A model generated the notes under the pieces. The model had not been told where the DNA came from, made no database searches, and saw only the letters and a program-made list of their open reading frames with translations. Shown here piece by piece: positions 8,573 through 18,280 of a stretch of DNA of 64,000 nt (its first letter is position 1; each line of letters begins with the position of its first letter). Both the position numbers and the translations under genes were made by a program. Origin of the DNA: Ditibartonella apis (GTDB taxonomy: Bacteria > Pseudomonadota > Alphaproteobacteria > Rhizobiales > Rhizobiaceae); contig NZ_LXYU01000004.1 in the NCBI RefSeq assembly GCF_001952075.1, forward strand, positions 434,001 through 498,000, read 5' to 3'.

Positions 8573-11500
8573 CTTATCGAGCCTTTCTGTAGTTCTTCCA
8601 GTTCAAACAAAGCAGAATTGGAGCGCGGTTTCCATAACTCTCTCCGGATCGCCTGTTCAAGTTTATGTGCCATTTCTCTTAAAGCGGCAGGATTGTTTCC
8701 GATTAAAAAATTCCGTACTGTCTCATCGTCGATATAGGCGTTATAAATCGCCTCGAATTGTTCATTGGATACGGCATTTGTTGTAGCCGAAAAAGCAAAG
8801 AGATAATCAACCGTTGCAGCCATTTCGACAGCACCTTTAAAGCCGTGGCGCATGACCCCTTCTATCCATTTCGGATTAACAGCACGCCCGCGGAGTGTCC
8901 GCCCGATTTCTTCCTGCAATGTTTTGATCATTGGCCGTTCGGGGCGCGACATATCATTATGATAAACTTTCGGAAAAGCCCCCTGCTTATCGGCGACTGC
9001 CGAAGCCATTCCCCCTTCAAAGGCATAATATTCACCGGAATCAAGAAGATCATGTTCGCGATTATCCTGATTTTGGACAACGGCATTGATATGATGAAGC
9101 CGGTTTTCAAGCATATTTTGTGCAGCCACCCCGTCTTCCTTACCATAAGCAAAAGAAGAATGGGCAATCCATGCTTTACCAAGGTCGTTACGGTCATTCC
9201 ATTCGCCCTTGTCGAGAAGCTCCTGAACGCCGGTTCCATAAACACCCGGACGAGCGCCGAAAACGCGAAAACCGGCTTCTCTTTCCGCCTCTTTTGTGCT
9301 CTTTCCGGTTTCTGTGAGAGTTTTTACGTCTTTCAAATAATGCGCATGGAGCGGATTATCCTCTTCCTCCTCGTCAAGCGACGCAACGAGGCGCACTGCC
9401 TGATCGAACAAGGCTATCTGTTCAGGAAATGCATCGCGGAAAAAGCCGGAAATTCTTAATGTCACATCAACACGTGGCCGCCCGAGAACTGCTACAGGAA
9501 TAACTTCAACACCGGTCACACGGCGGGATGCCGCATCCCACAAAGGTTTGACACCGATAAGTGCCAGAGCCTGCGCAATATCATCGCCACCGGTACGCAT
9601 ATTGGCGGTTCCCCAAGCAGTAAGGCCAAAAGCCTTCGGCCAATCACCGTGATCCTGCACATAGCGGATAATGAGAAGCTCGGCCGATTTTTTACCCAAT
9701 TGCCAAGCCGATTGTGTGGGCACAGCTCTTGTATCGACCGAAAAAAAGTTGCGCCCTGTCGGAAATACATCCGGCCGCCCGCGTGTCGGGGCACCGGATG
9801 GCCCCGGCTCGACAAAGTGCCCGTCAAGAGCGGTTAAAAGCCCGTCAATTTCCGCCTTGCCGCAACTTAAAATCAATGGCCGCAATGTTTCTTCAATATT
9901 TTTAAGAATTGGCGCTGTTTTCTTGAACTTCGGAGGAAGAGCAACCTTTCCGGAAACCAGAGCCAGCGCCAGAAGCTCGATGCGTTCGACCGTGTCGCCT
10001 TTTGTGCGCCATAGGCTGTCGGTCATTCTTTTTAATATTTCAGGCTTTTCACCTTGCCATTTTTCTGAAAAAACACAATCAAGCGGATCGAAAGTAAGGC
10101 AGAGATCATCGGCTATAGCGCGGTGTAAACTGCCATTTTCCCCCTCGCCGCGAGGGACACGCGCCGTTGCAACAAGGAGATTTTCCAATTGTTCGCCGGA
10201 AGGGGCTTTGCCAAAAATATGTAGCCCGTCCCTGATTTGCAATTCTTTAAGATCGCACAAAAAGGCATCAAGTTTCTCAAGTGCCAGATCATCGCTATCA
10301 TGGTCTTCAATTCCGGCATCATGATTGAGACCGGTGAGCCGCACCAGATCAAGTATTTCACCTTTGAGCTTTGCGAGACGACGCGGGTCAACGCCCGACG
10401 CCTCGTAATATTCATCAACAAGGCCTTCCAGATCTTTTAACGGGCCATAACTTTCCGCGCGCGTCAAAGGCGGGGTCAGATGGTCAATGATAACGGCGGA
10501 AGAGCGTCGTTTTGCCTGTGTCCCTTCACCGGGGTCGTTGACGATAAACGGATAGATATGCGGCATCGGTCCAAGAGCTATTTCAGGATAGCAATGGTTC
10601 GAGAGTGCCAAAGCTTTTCCCGGAAGCCATTCAAGATTGCCGTGTTTACCCATATGAATGATGGCATCGGCTTTATAAACAAACCGGAGCCAGAAATAGA
10701 ATGCAAGATAATGATGGGTGGCAACAATGTCGGGTGCATGGTAGACTTGCTTTGCATTCATACCGAATGCGCGTTCCGGCTGTAATCCGACAACCGTTTC
10801 CCCCAACATTAAAACCGGCAAGGCCAATCCGTTATCAACCACATAGGCATCGTCTTCCGGCGCGCCCCAACGTGCAGTCACTTCATCTTGAATCTTTTTA
10901 TCAAGCGATTGAAAGAACTTATTGTAAAGACTCAAAGAAAGTGCTGTCCGGACTATCCTTCCCTTTACCCCTTCATTGGTTGGACCTTCAATCATCAACC
11001 GCATGAGCTCATTGCCATTTTCCGGAATATTTTCTATTTCGTAGCCTTGTTCCTTCATGGCATTAAGCGTCACAATCATGGCGGCTGGTGTATCAAGGCC
11101 GACACCGTGCCCCAAGCGGCCATCGCCACCCGGATAATTGGCCATGACAATGGCAATATGGCGCTCTTCAGGCTTCTTGTTGCGCAGTCTTACCCAGTTT
11201 TTTGTGAGCTCTGCAACAAAGTCGACCCTGTCTTTCAAAGGTTTATGGACAACAACATTACATTCTGTCTCGTCATCGAATTCCACTGCCGATTTGAAAG
11301 ACACAGCGCGGGTGAATACACGCCCATCGACTTCCGGAAGCGCAACATTCATGGCAAGGTCACGGGCAGTTAAGCCACGCCCGTCTTTTTCCCATTGTTC
11401 TTTGTTGCTTCCGGCAAAAACCACCTGCAAAACCATTGCACCGCGCTTTTCGAGGACAGTGGGTTTTCGTCCGGTATGCCCGTTTGAAACGGCAAAGCCC

Positions 11501-12300
11501 GTAGCATTTAAAACAATATCGGGAGGAAGCCGGTCAAAAATTGAATCGACAATTGCAACGCTCAATTCGTCTTTAAGACTTGAAACAAAAATTGGCAGCG
11601 CGATTAAGCCGCGTTTTTCAAGAGCGTCGATAAGCGCTTCCACGCTCGCTGTTTGCCCGCTCTGCACCAAAGCGCGGTAAAAACATATCGCCACTACCGG
11701 TTTATGCGTGGCATTGTGACGTTTTACGAGATCATCGACAGTTAACGGCGGGTCATCCGGCGACCAAAGGCCTGCCTTCATCAAGGGTATCGCCTCGACC
11801 GGCTTTTCGTGGCGGCCGAGCAAATAATCGCAATATTCAAGAAAGGAGCGCATATTTTGCGCACTTGCTTCAATAAGATAGTGCCAAAGATTGTGGCAAT
11901 CCTCTTCGGCAACAGTAGAAAATTTTTGCAAATTTTCGTCTATTTTATCGTCACCGGGCAAGACCACCAGTTTGATATTTTTTTCCAGTGCCAGCGAGTG
12001 GAAAACCTGCAAGCCATAAGGCCAGTAACTTTCACCACCTATCACGCGCAACACAATCAATTTCGCATATGACGCGGTTTTTTCGACATAGGTGTCAACC
12101 GACATGGGATGTGAAAGCGAAAGCAAATTGACAAGCCTCAGCGAAGACGTTGTTTTCTTCAATGCGGCTTTTGCAACCGAAAGGCTTGCCAATTCGGTAT
12201 CAGCCGCCGAAAGAAAAATAACATCGGCCGGCGACTGTCCAAGATCAATCGCCTTGTCCTGTTCGGCTATGGTTCCCTTCTGGGCAAGAAGCAAATGCAT
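8551..12300 (-). CDS. cobN: Cobaltochelatase large subunit
   Basis: CobN is the large subunit of the ATP-dependent CobN-CobS-CobT chelatase that inserts cobalt into hydrogenobyrinate a,c-diamide. The 1249-residue length is typical. Recognisable blocks include MANYPGGDGRLGHGVGLDTP, IIHMGKHGNLEWLPGKAL and the C-terminal DLLDSGEYYAFEGGMASAV. The AAA+ partners CobS and CobT are not in this window. The start overlaps the cobW stop (TGATG) and the end overlaps cobO. No frameshift or gap was seen along the whole reading frame. Confidence 0.97.
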   Translation of the reverse strand: MHLLLAQKGTIAEQDKAIDLGQSPADVIFLSAADTELASLSVAKAALKKTTSSLRLVNLLSLSHPMSVDTYVEKTASYAKLIVLRVIGGESYWPYGLQVFHSLALEKNIKLVVLPGDDKIDENLQKFSTVAEEDCHNLWHYLIEASAQNMRSFLEYCDYLLGRHEKPVEAIPLMKAGLWSPDDPPLTVDDLVKRHNATHKPVVAICFYRALVQSGQTASVEALIDALEKRGLIALPIFVSSLKDELSVAIVDSIFDRLPPDIVLNATGFAVSNGHTGRKPTVLEKRGAMVLQVVFAGSNKEQWEKDGRGLTARDLAMNVALPEVDGRVFTRAVSFKSAVEFDDETECNVVVHKPLKDRVDFVAELTKNWVRLRNKKPEERHIAIVMANYPGGDGRLGHGVGLDTPAAMIVTLNAMKEQGYEIENIPENGNELMRLMIEGPTNEGVKGRIVRTALSLSLYNKFFQSLDKKIQDEVTARWGAPEDDAYVVDNGLALPVLMLGETVVGLQPERAFGMNAKQVYHAPDIVATHHYLAFYFWLRFVYKADAIIHMGKHGNLEWLPGKALALSNHCYPEIALGPMPHIYPFIVNDPGEGTQAKRRSSAVIIDHLTPPLTRAESYGPLKDLEGLVDEYYEASGVDPRRLAKLKGEILDLVRLTGLNHDAGIEDHDSDDLALEKLDAFLCDLKELQIRDGLHIFGKAPSGEQLENLLVATARVPRGEGENGSLHRAIADDLCLTFDPLDCVFSEKWQGEKPEILKRMTDSLWRTKGDTVERIELLALALVSGKVALPPKFKKTAPILKNIEETLRPLILSCGKAEIDGLLTALDGHFVEPGPSGAPTRGRPDVFPTGRNFFSVDTRAVPTQSAWQLGKKSAELLIIRYVQDHGDWPKAFGLTAWGTANMRTGGDDIAQALALIGVKPLWDAASRRVTGVEVIPVAVLGRPRVDVTLRISGFFRDAFPEQIALFDQAVRLVASLDEEEEDNPLHAHYLKDVKTLTETGKSTKEAEREAGFRVFGARPGVYGTGVQELLDKGEWNDRNDLGKAWIAHSSFAYGKEDGVAAQNMLENRLHHINAVVQNQDNREHDLLDSGEYYAFEGGMASAVADKQGAFPKVYHNDMSRPERPMIKTLQEEIGRTLRGRAVNPKWIEGVMRHGFKGAVEMAATVDYLFAFSATTNAVSNEQFEAIYNAYIDDETVRNFLIGNNPAALREMAHKLEQAIRRELWKPRSNSALFELEELQKGSIRWTPKKS

Positions 12301-13367
12301 CAGACATCAAGCGCTTCAATAGTTTTGCGCACCTTCTCCTCGTCGATTTCGTGAAGGCCGATAACAACAAGATGGCTTTTATGCTCTTCGTTTTTTTGCC
12401 AGGGGCGATCAAAATAGGAATCAATCCGCTGACCGACGGCCTGAACAACAAGACGCATCGGTTTTCCAACCACATTGACAAAGCCTTTGAGGCGCAAAAT
12501 ATCATTTTTTTCGATGATCGTTTTCAACCGCTCGATCAAAGCCTTGGGATCATGGATAGATGGCGCGTTAACGACAAAGCTTTTAAATTCGTCGTGGTTA
12601 TGTGGAACGCCTTTCGCATGGTTCATTTCATGGTGGGATTTGCGGTTTTCAATATCGCTCTCGGTACCGACGCCAAGCCCCAATATAAGATCGGTTCCGA
12701 TACTGCCGAAACTCGATGTGACCATTTGCGGAATTCTGTCGCTATGGCTCGAAATGATATTGCGCACATTATCGAGCGTGTCCTCGTCGATAAGATCGAC
12801 CTTATTAAGGACGATAAGATCAGCCGCATGAATTTGGTCTTCAAACAATTCTTCCAGCGGGCTTTCGTGGGTGATCGAATTATCTTGGGCCCGTTCGGCA
12901 TTGATTTTGTCAATATCATCGGCAAACCGGCCTTCGGCCACCGCCGGAGCGTCAATCACGGTAATCACTCCGTCAACGGTCACCTGCGTTTTGATCTCGG
13001 GCCAATTGAAGGCTGCGACAAGCGGCTGGGGAAGTGCCAAACCGGATGTTTCAATCACAATATGATCGGGTCTATCCTCACGCTCGAGGAGTTTAGTCAT
13101 AGTCGGAATGAATTCTTCGGCAACCGTGCAACAAATGCAGCCATTATTGAGTTCAATGAGATCGTCGTCATGACAATTATCAAGACCGCAGCCTTTGAGC
13201 AAACCGCCATCCACACCAAGTTCGCCAAATTCATTGATAATGAGAGCAATGCGTTTGCCTTGCGCATTTTCCAATAAATGCCTTATCATTGTAGTTTTTC
13301 CGGAACCCAAAAATCCGGTTATAACGGTGGTTGGGATTTTGCTTTGTAAAAATTTTTGTTCCGACAT
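12300..13367 (-). CDS. cobW: CobW GTPase, putative cobalt metallochaperone
   Basis: A COG0523 G3E GTPase that is thought to deliver cobalt to the CobNST chelatase. Visible motifs: Walker A GFLGSGKTT (about 18-26), the metal-binding CxCC motif as CICC (about 77-80), Walker B-like ETSGLALP, the guanine-specificity NKVD (about 188-191) and a histidine-rich loop HHEMNHAKGVPHNH (about 245-258). I take the ATG at 13367, since the codon just before it is a TTG. It follows cobP with only a few bases between and overlaps cobN by one base. Confidence 0.95.
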   Translation of the reverse strand: MSEQKFLQSKIPTTVITGFLGSGKTTMIRHLLENAQGKRIALIINEFGELGVDGGLLKGCGLDNCHDDDLIELNNGCICCTVAEEFIPTMTKLLEREDRPDHIVIETSGLALPQPLVAAFNWPEIKTQVTVDGVITVIDAPAVAEGRFADDIDKINAERAQDNSITHESPLEELFEDQIHAADLIVLNKVDLIDEDTLDNVRNIISSHSDRIPQMVTSSFGSIGTDLILGLGVGTESDIENRKSHHEMNHAKGVPHNHDEFKSFVVNAPSIHDPKALIERLKTIIEKNDILRLKGFVNVVGKPMRLVVQAVGQRIDSYFDRPWQKNEEHKSHLVVIGLHEIDEEKVRKTIEALDV

Positions 13368-13372
13368 CAAAC

Positions 13373-13885
13373 TTAGCCTTTCAATTTAAGCGGCAGACCA
13401 GCCGCAACAAAAAACACCGTTTCTGCTATATTTGCAATTTTCTGGTTCATGAGACCGGCATAATCACTGAATTCACGCGCAAGCTTGTTGTCCGGCACAA
13501 TGCCAAGCCCTACCTCGCTCGAAACAAAAACCGTTTCTACCTCAAGCTTTGCAAGACCATCAACAAGCTTTGCCATTTCTGTTTCAACGTTCCTGTGATG
13601 CTCCAATAAATTACCAAGCCAAACGCTGAGACAATCAATAAGGACGATCTTTTGTTCACTATTATGTTTTGCGATCTCACCCGTAATATCAATCGGTTCT
13701 TCAACATTGATCCAGCCGGACTTTCGGCGTGAACGATGCATGTCGACCCGTTTTTTCATCTCTTCATTGAAAATTTCTGCTGTTGCCAGATAGACCGGTG
13801 TTTTATTGGCAGACAACACATAATTTTCGGCAAAAACCGACTTTCCCGAACGCGTCCCGCCAAGAATCAATGTTGTCTTTGCCAA
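13373..13885 (-). CDS. cobP: Adenosylcobinamide kinase / adenosylcobinamide-phosphate guanylyltransferase
   Basis: This bifunctional enzyme (CobP/CobU) phosphorylates adenosylcobinamide and then attaches GMP, preparing it for the lower ligand. The P-loop GGTRSGKS lies at residues 9-16; the VFVSSEVGLGIVPDNKLAR block is the CobU signature. 170 residues is the usual size. The start is TTG at 13885, six bases after a strong GGAGG, with no alternative ATG before the P-loop. It is the first gene of the cobP-cobW-cobN-cobO-EamA operon; the promoter must lie in the 265-bp gap to cobQ. Confidence 0.95.
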   Translation of the reverse strand: MAKTTLILGGTRSGKSVFAENYVLSANKTPVYLATAEIFNEEMKKRVDMHRSRRKSGWINVEEPIDITGEIAKHNSEQKIVLIDCLSVWLGNLLEHHRNVETEMAKLVDGLAKLEVETVFVSSEVGLGIVPDNKLAREFSDYAGLMNQKIANIAETVFFVAAGLPLKLKG

Positions 13886-14150
13886 AAATCTCCTCCATTT
13901 GCGGAATAGACATTCATCACTTTACAAAGAAAGCTGAAAAACCGGCTTCATGCCTTTGATACAGAATCAGAGTTCTTGAATGATGAAAACACAAACCGGA
14001 ACCGGATTTCTAGCCCATTCTTAAATACAATAATTTGACTGACCGGCTTGAATGAAATGCCCGAATTGGGTCCACTTCCTGAAAGTCCAGTTTATTTTTC
14101 GCAAATTCTTTTGCAAAAAACCGGCTCCCTTAGAGATAGCTGCTTAAACT

Positions 14151-15605
14151 TTATTGTGCAAGCCGAAAAAGCGTGTCCACGTCGACGGCTTTTTCCAACT
14201 CGTCGGCAATTTTATCGAGCGCATTATCAAGTTTTTCAAAATGTCCGGACTTATCAGGCTTTGCACCAAAATTTCCAATAAAATAATGACGGAAAGCATC
14301 TGCCGAAAACAAACCATGGAGATAGGTTCCCCAAATCTTTCCATCAGGTGACGCCGCACCGTCTTTGACATTGTTAATTTTTAAAGGGGCATGGCGACAA
14401 TCCGGACCAAAACTTTTGCCCATATGGATTTCATAGCCTGTAAGCGGGAGTCCGCTAGCAAGATGAATAGCGTTGCTATTACGCGTGAGTTTTCGTTCTC
14501 CAATTTCTGTTACCATATCAAGAAGTCCGAGTCCTTTTGTTTCGGTAACATTTCCTTCCAGAGAATCGGGATCCAGAATTTTCTTACCCAGAATTTGAAA
14601 GCCGCCGCAAATGCCAATCACCATACCGCCTTTTTTGGTGTGTTCGATAATCTCCCCATCCCACTTGCGTTCACGAAGAGAGACCATATCCGCTATGGTC
14701 GATTTGGAACCGGGAAGGATAATAACATCGCTATCGGCTGGAAAACACTCACCCTTCCGGACAAAGACAATTTCAACATCACTTTCGTGGGCCAACGGGT
14801 CGAGATCATCAAAATTGGCGATATGGGGTAAAACCGGTACAACTATTTTTACTTTGCCGTGTTTTTTTGGCTCTCTATGTTCGAGTGCCATAGAATCTTC
14901 AGGAGGCAACAGGCTTGCCCCTTCAAGCCACGGGATTACACCGAGACAAGGCCAGCCGGTAAAATTCCGGATTGCTTTGATTCCATCGTCAAAAAGGCTC
15001 ACATCCCCGCGAAATTTATTAATGAGATAACCACAGACCATTGCACGGTCGTCGTGATCAAGAATCGTTGCGGTACCTACGAGCGAAGCAATCACACCAC
15101 CGCGGTCAATATCACCAATCAACACAACCGGCACATTGGCGCTTCGCGCAAACCCCATATTCGCAATATCACCATGGCGCAAATTGATTTCTGCCGGTGA
15201 ACCGGCCCCCTCCACCAGCACAAAATCGCATCTCTCCTTCAATCGGGCATAAGATTCCATGACCCGATCAAGAAGTTCACCCTTCATTTTTTGATAATCG
15301 ACACCTTTTGCAAAACCCGAAAGCTTACCCTGTACAATGATTTGGGAACCGGTAGAACTTTGCGGTTTCAATAAAACCGGATTCATATGAACGGACGGTT
15401 TTTCATTTGCAGCAAATGCTTGCAGCCATTGACCGCGCCCGATCTCGCCGCCATCATCGGCAACAGCGGCATTGTTCGACATATTTTGCGGTTTGAACGG
15501 CATTACCTTGATGCCTTTACGGCAAGCCAAACGGCAAAAGCCGGCAACAAGAACTGTTTTACCGACATCCGAACCTGTGCCCTGAAACATCAATGCACGC
15601 GCCAA
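14151..15605 (-). CDS. cobQ: Cobyric acid synthase (glutamine-hydrolysing)
   Basis: CobQ amidates the b, d, e and g side chains of adenosylcobyrinate a,c-diamide. The N-terminal ATPase domain begins with FQGTGSDVGKT; the C-terminal glutamine amidotransferase has the nucleophile in VIGICGGFQILG and the histidine in TYLHGLFSAD. I place the start at TTG 15605 (484 residues) rather than GTG 15614: AAAGGG lies eight bases before the TTG, and the resulting MARALMFQG matches the common CobQ start. It is a separate unit from cobP, 265 bp away on the same strand. Confidence 0.95.
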   Translation of the reverse strand: MARALMFQGTGSDVGKTVLVAGFCRLACRKGIKVMPFKPQNMSNNAAVADDGGEIGRGQWLQAFAANEKPSVHMNPVLLKPQSSTGSQIIVQGKLSGFAKGVDYQKMKGELLDRVMESYARLKERCDFVLVEGAGSPAEINLRHGDIANMGFARSANVPVVLIGDIDRGGVIASLVGTATILDHDDRAMVCGYLINKFRGDVSLFDDGIKAIRNFTGWPCLGVIPWLEGASLLPPEDSMALEHREPKKHGKVKIVVPVLPHIANFDDLDPLAHESDVEIVFVRKGECFPADSDVIILPGSKSTIADMVSLRERKWDGEIIEHTKKGGMVIGICGGFQILGKKILDPDSLEGNVTETKGLGLLDMVTEIGERKLTRNSNAIHLASGLPLTGYEIHMGKSFGPDCRHAPLKINNVKDGAASPDGKIWGTYLHGLFSADAFRHYFIGNFGAKPDKSGHFEKLDNALDKIADELEKAVDVDTLFRLAQ

Positions 15606-16091
15606 ATCAATCACCCTTTACCAATAAAAAAACCGCAATTTTTTTCAAAAAAATAGCGATTTTCATACTTCATTAAGTGTTCGCTAACCCGTGATTAACA
15701 TTGTTCAACTACAAAGGCTCCAGAAACAAAAACAACTTGTTTCTCTCTGGATCAGGTAGTGCGTACCAGAGGTGTAATTCCGGACATGTGTATGAGTATC
15801 GTCCGGAATATGCGTAAAGATAAAACTGCGTTAACCGGTCTCCGGTTGCGCAGTTTTACGTTTCTTAACCCCGATTCGCGACTATTAAAACAAGGCTTGA
15901 TTAACCTTCCACACTTTTTAAAAAGTCGCTTGTTGCAAGCCACTCTGCCGAACACATTTTCACTCCCTAATAGCTGTCAACTGCTTAACAGCAAGCGATG
16001 CTCTTCAAAAATGGCATTAAGCCGACAATTTTTTCAAAGTCCAATGTTTATCACCGCTTACTATCCGATTGACAAAGGACTTGCCCGAATT
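15606..16091. other. Non-coding gap between cobQ and the luciferase-like gene
   Basis: About 485 bp without a convincing gene. A reading frame on the plus strand (15759-16130) has no recognisable protein features and runs into the antisense of the neighbouring gene. The gap contains a cluster of inverted repeats at 15718-15860, described separately. Confidence 0.6.
15718..15860 (+). ncRNA. Candidate structured RNA: cluster of four hairpins
   Basis: Four inverted repeats follow one another: CCAGAAACAA (15720-15729) with TTGTTTCTCTCTGG (15737-15750, four-base bulge); GGTA/TACC around 15755-15767; TCCGGAC (15779-15785) with GTCCGGA (15801-15807), perfect; and TAAAACTGCG (15821-15830) with CGCAGTTTTA (15849-15858), perfect, with an inner AACCGG/CCGGTT extension. 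The last one resembles an intrinsic terminator in either direction, being A-rich on one arm and T-rich on the other. Such a series suits a small RNA ending in a terminator. The strand is uncertain; plus is chosen because the strongest hairpin would then be last. Confidence 0.35.
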
Positions 16092-17078
16092 TCAAAGATT
16101 CTTGATGATACGGGCGAGAAGTGTGAATGAATCCATGCGCTTTTTGTTATCCCAAATCGGGCTCGTAACAATCAACTCGTCTGCATTCGTATCGGCTATC
16201 AGTTTTTTTAGGCCCAGCTCGACTGTTTCAGAGGAGCCGACCACAGAACAGGATAAGGATTGTTCAAGCACCAAGCGATGATTGAAAGGAAGATTATCAA
16301 CATAATTCATAACCGGTTTCGGTAATGGACCGGCACGACCCGTTCTCAAATTGACGAAGGATTGTTGTTGGGAAGAAAACAGAAACTTTGCTTCGTCATC
16401 CGTTTCGGCAACCACAACATTTGCAGCAACCATTGCAACGGGCTTATCGAGATATTCCGACGGCTGGAAATTATCGCGATAGACTTTGAGTGCACGATAA
16501 AGCTCGGCCGGTGCAAAATGCGAGGCAAACGAATAAGGCAAGCCCAAAACTGCCGCAAGCTGCGCCCCATAAAGGCTCGACCCCAAAATCCAGACCGGCA
16601 CATGCAAACCTGCCCCTGGAACCGCGCGCAATTGTTGTTGAGGTTCGGCATCTTTAAAATAGTCAAGCAATTCCACGACATCGCGGGGATAATCATTCGG
16701 GTTGCTATCAAGCGAGCGTCTTAACGCCCGTGCTGTCATCTGGTCAGTACCGGGAGCACGACCTAATCCGAGTTCAACCCTTTTCGGGTAGAGTGCTTCA
16801 AGAGTGCCGAATTGTTCGGCAATAACCAGCGGTGAATGGTTAGGAAGCATAACGCCGCCCGCACCAACAACGATTTTATTGGTCGAGGCAAGAATCTGCC
16901 CCATTACAACCGCCGTTGCAGCGCTTGCAATGCCGGTCATATTGTGATGTTCGGCATACCAGATACGAGGAAACCCCAGCTCATCCACATGTTTGGCAAG
17001 AGCTATTGAATTTTTTAACGCCTGGGCAACCGAACTTCCCTCAGGCACGGGACATAGATCAAGGACAGATATTTTCAT
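16092..17078 (-). CDS. Luciferase-like flavin-dependent oxidoreductase
   Basis: The 328-residue product belongs to the bacterial luciferase-like monooxygenase superfamily, group close to E. coli YhbW: a TIM barrel that uses FMNH2. The start [14 protein letters not shown], then WYAEHHNM (about residue 41), [14 protein letters not shown] and [10 protein letters not shown] are characteristic of this MsnO8-type subgroup. Substrate and physiological role are not known. It is a single gene between the possible RNA region and tgt; the distance to tgt (about 70 bp) would allow co-transcription, but no functional link is evident. Confidence 0.9.
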   Translation of the reverse strand: MKISVLDLCPVPEGSSVAQALKNSIALAKHVDELGFPRIWYAEHHNMTGIASAATAVVMGQILASTNKIVVGAGGVMLPNHSPLVIAEQFGTLEALYPKRVELGLGRAPGTDQMTARALRRSLDSNPNDYPRDVVELLDYFKDAEPQQQLRAVPGAGLHVPVWILGSSLYGAQLAAVLGLPYSFASHFAPAELYRALKVYRDNFQPSEYLDKPVAMVAANVVVAETDDEAKFLFSSQQQSFVNLRTGRAGPLPKPVMNYVDNLPFNHRLVLEQSLSCSVVGSSETVELGLKKLIADTNADELIVTSPIWDNKKRMDSFTLLARIIKNL

Positions 17079-17147
17079 TTTTTAAATATAGGAACTCTCA
17101 AAATGAATACAACGAGAGAAATTCAATTGAGTAGAGCTTTTTTTAAA

Positions 17148-18275
17148 TCAATCTACTCTATCGCCCCTATTCCACTCTTCTGTGACTTCGGCTACAAAAT
17201 CGGCATAACGATGTGCTTCGATTGCGTCTCTTATGCCTTGCATCAATTGCTGATAAAAAGCGAGATTGTTCCATGTAATCACCATTCCGGCCAATGGTTC
17301 ACCCGCTTTTACGAGATGATGAAGATAAGCGCGGCTATAATCCCGTGCTGCCGGACAGGGAGATTGAGTGTCTAACGGGCGCGGGTCTTCGGCATGTTTT
17401 GCATTTCTCAAATTGATTTTACCAAATCTGGTGAAAGCCAAACCATGTCGGCCTGCCCTTGTCGGCATGACACAATCAAACATATCAACGCCATGCGCCA
17501 CACTCTTTAAAATATCATCAGGTGTGCCAACCCCCATCAGATAACGCGGTTTATCTTCCGGCAAAATCGAACAGGTCACATCAAGCATATCCATCATGAC
17601 ATTTTGCGGCTCACCCACCGCCAGACCGCCAATGGAATAGCCTTTCAAATCGAGATCTTTCAAAGCATTCGCCGAACGTTCCCGCAAACTTGCATTATCC
17701 CCACCCTGAACGATGCCGAACATGGCTTTGCCCGGCTGGTTCCCGAATGCCGTTTTGCAACGTTCTGCCCAGCGTAAAGAAAGCTCCATTGCCTTTTCCA
17801 TTTCTTTGAATGAGGCAGGCAAGGCAACGCATTGGTCGAGTTGCATCTGGATGTCGGAATCAAGAAGGCATTGTATTTCGATCGACCGCTCCGGTGTCAG
17901 CTCATAACGAGCGCCATCTATATGCGATTGGAAGGTCACGCCCTTTTCGGTCAATTTTCTAAGCCCAGCTAGCGACATAACCTGAAAACCGCCGGAGTCG
18001 GTCAAAATGGGCTTCGGCCAACGTGCAAAAACATGAAGGCCGCCCAGCCTTGCAATACGTTCTGCACCGGGGCGCAACATCAAATGATAGGTATTGCCAA
18101 GTATAATATCCGCACCAAGCTCTTCAACCTGCTCCATATACATTGCCTTCACCGAACCGGCAGTGCCTACCGGCATAAAAGCCGGTGTGCGGACTTTGCC
18201 GCGTGGCATTGTAATTTCGCCACGCCGCGCGTGACCATCTTCAGTAATTTTCTTGAAGGTGAAGGTTTCGCTCAT
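17148..18275 (-). CDS. tgt: tRNA-guanine transglycosylase with degenerate zinc site
   Basis: Tgt exchanges guanine-34 of GUN-anticodon tRNAs for the queuine precursor preQ1. The 375-residue frame has the [10 protein letters not shown] block and [13 protein letters not shown] with the nucleophilic aspartate. The zinc site is unusual: where E. coli has CDCYTC and a later histidine, this protein has SPCPAA (S305, C307, A310) and N336, so only one of four ligands remains. The surrounding sequence ([11 protein letters not shown]) is intact, so this is a real substitution. I believe related Rhizobiales share it, but cannot check. It starts five bases after the queA stop. Confidence 0.95.
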   Translation of the reverse strand: MSETFTFKKITEDGHARRGEITMPRGKVRTPAFMPVGTAGSVKAMYMEQVEELGADIILGNTYHLMLRPGAERIARLGGLHVFARWPKPILTDSGGFQVMSLAGLRKLTEKGVTFQSHIDGARYELTPERSIEIQCLLDSDIQMQLDQCVALPASFKEMEKAMELSLRWAERCKTAFGNQPGKAMFGIVQGGDNASLRERSANALKDLDLKGYSIGGLAVGEPQNVMMDMLDVTCSILPEDKPRYLMGVGTPDDILKSVAHGVDMFDCVMPTRAGRHGLAFTRFGKINLRNAKHAEDPRPLDTQSPCPAARDYSRAYLHHLVKAGEPLAGMVITWNNLAFYQQLMQGIRDAIEAHRYADFVAEVTEEWNRGDRVD

Positions 18276-18280
18276 TGTTC

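Noticed and set aside
15759..16130. 123-codon plus-strand frame after cobQ
   Set aside because: Runs through the hairpin cluster and into antisense of the oxidoreductase gene; composition is not protein-like.
17129..17158. GAGTAGA/TCTACTC inverted repeat at the end of tgt
   Set aside because: Overlaps the tgt stop and has no T run on the minus strand, so it is not supported as a terminator.
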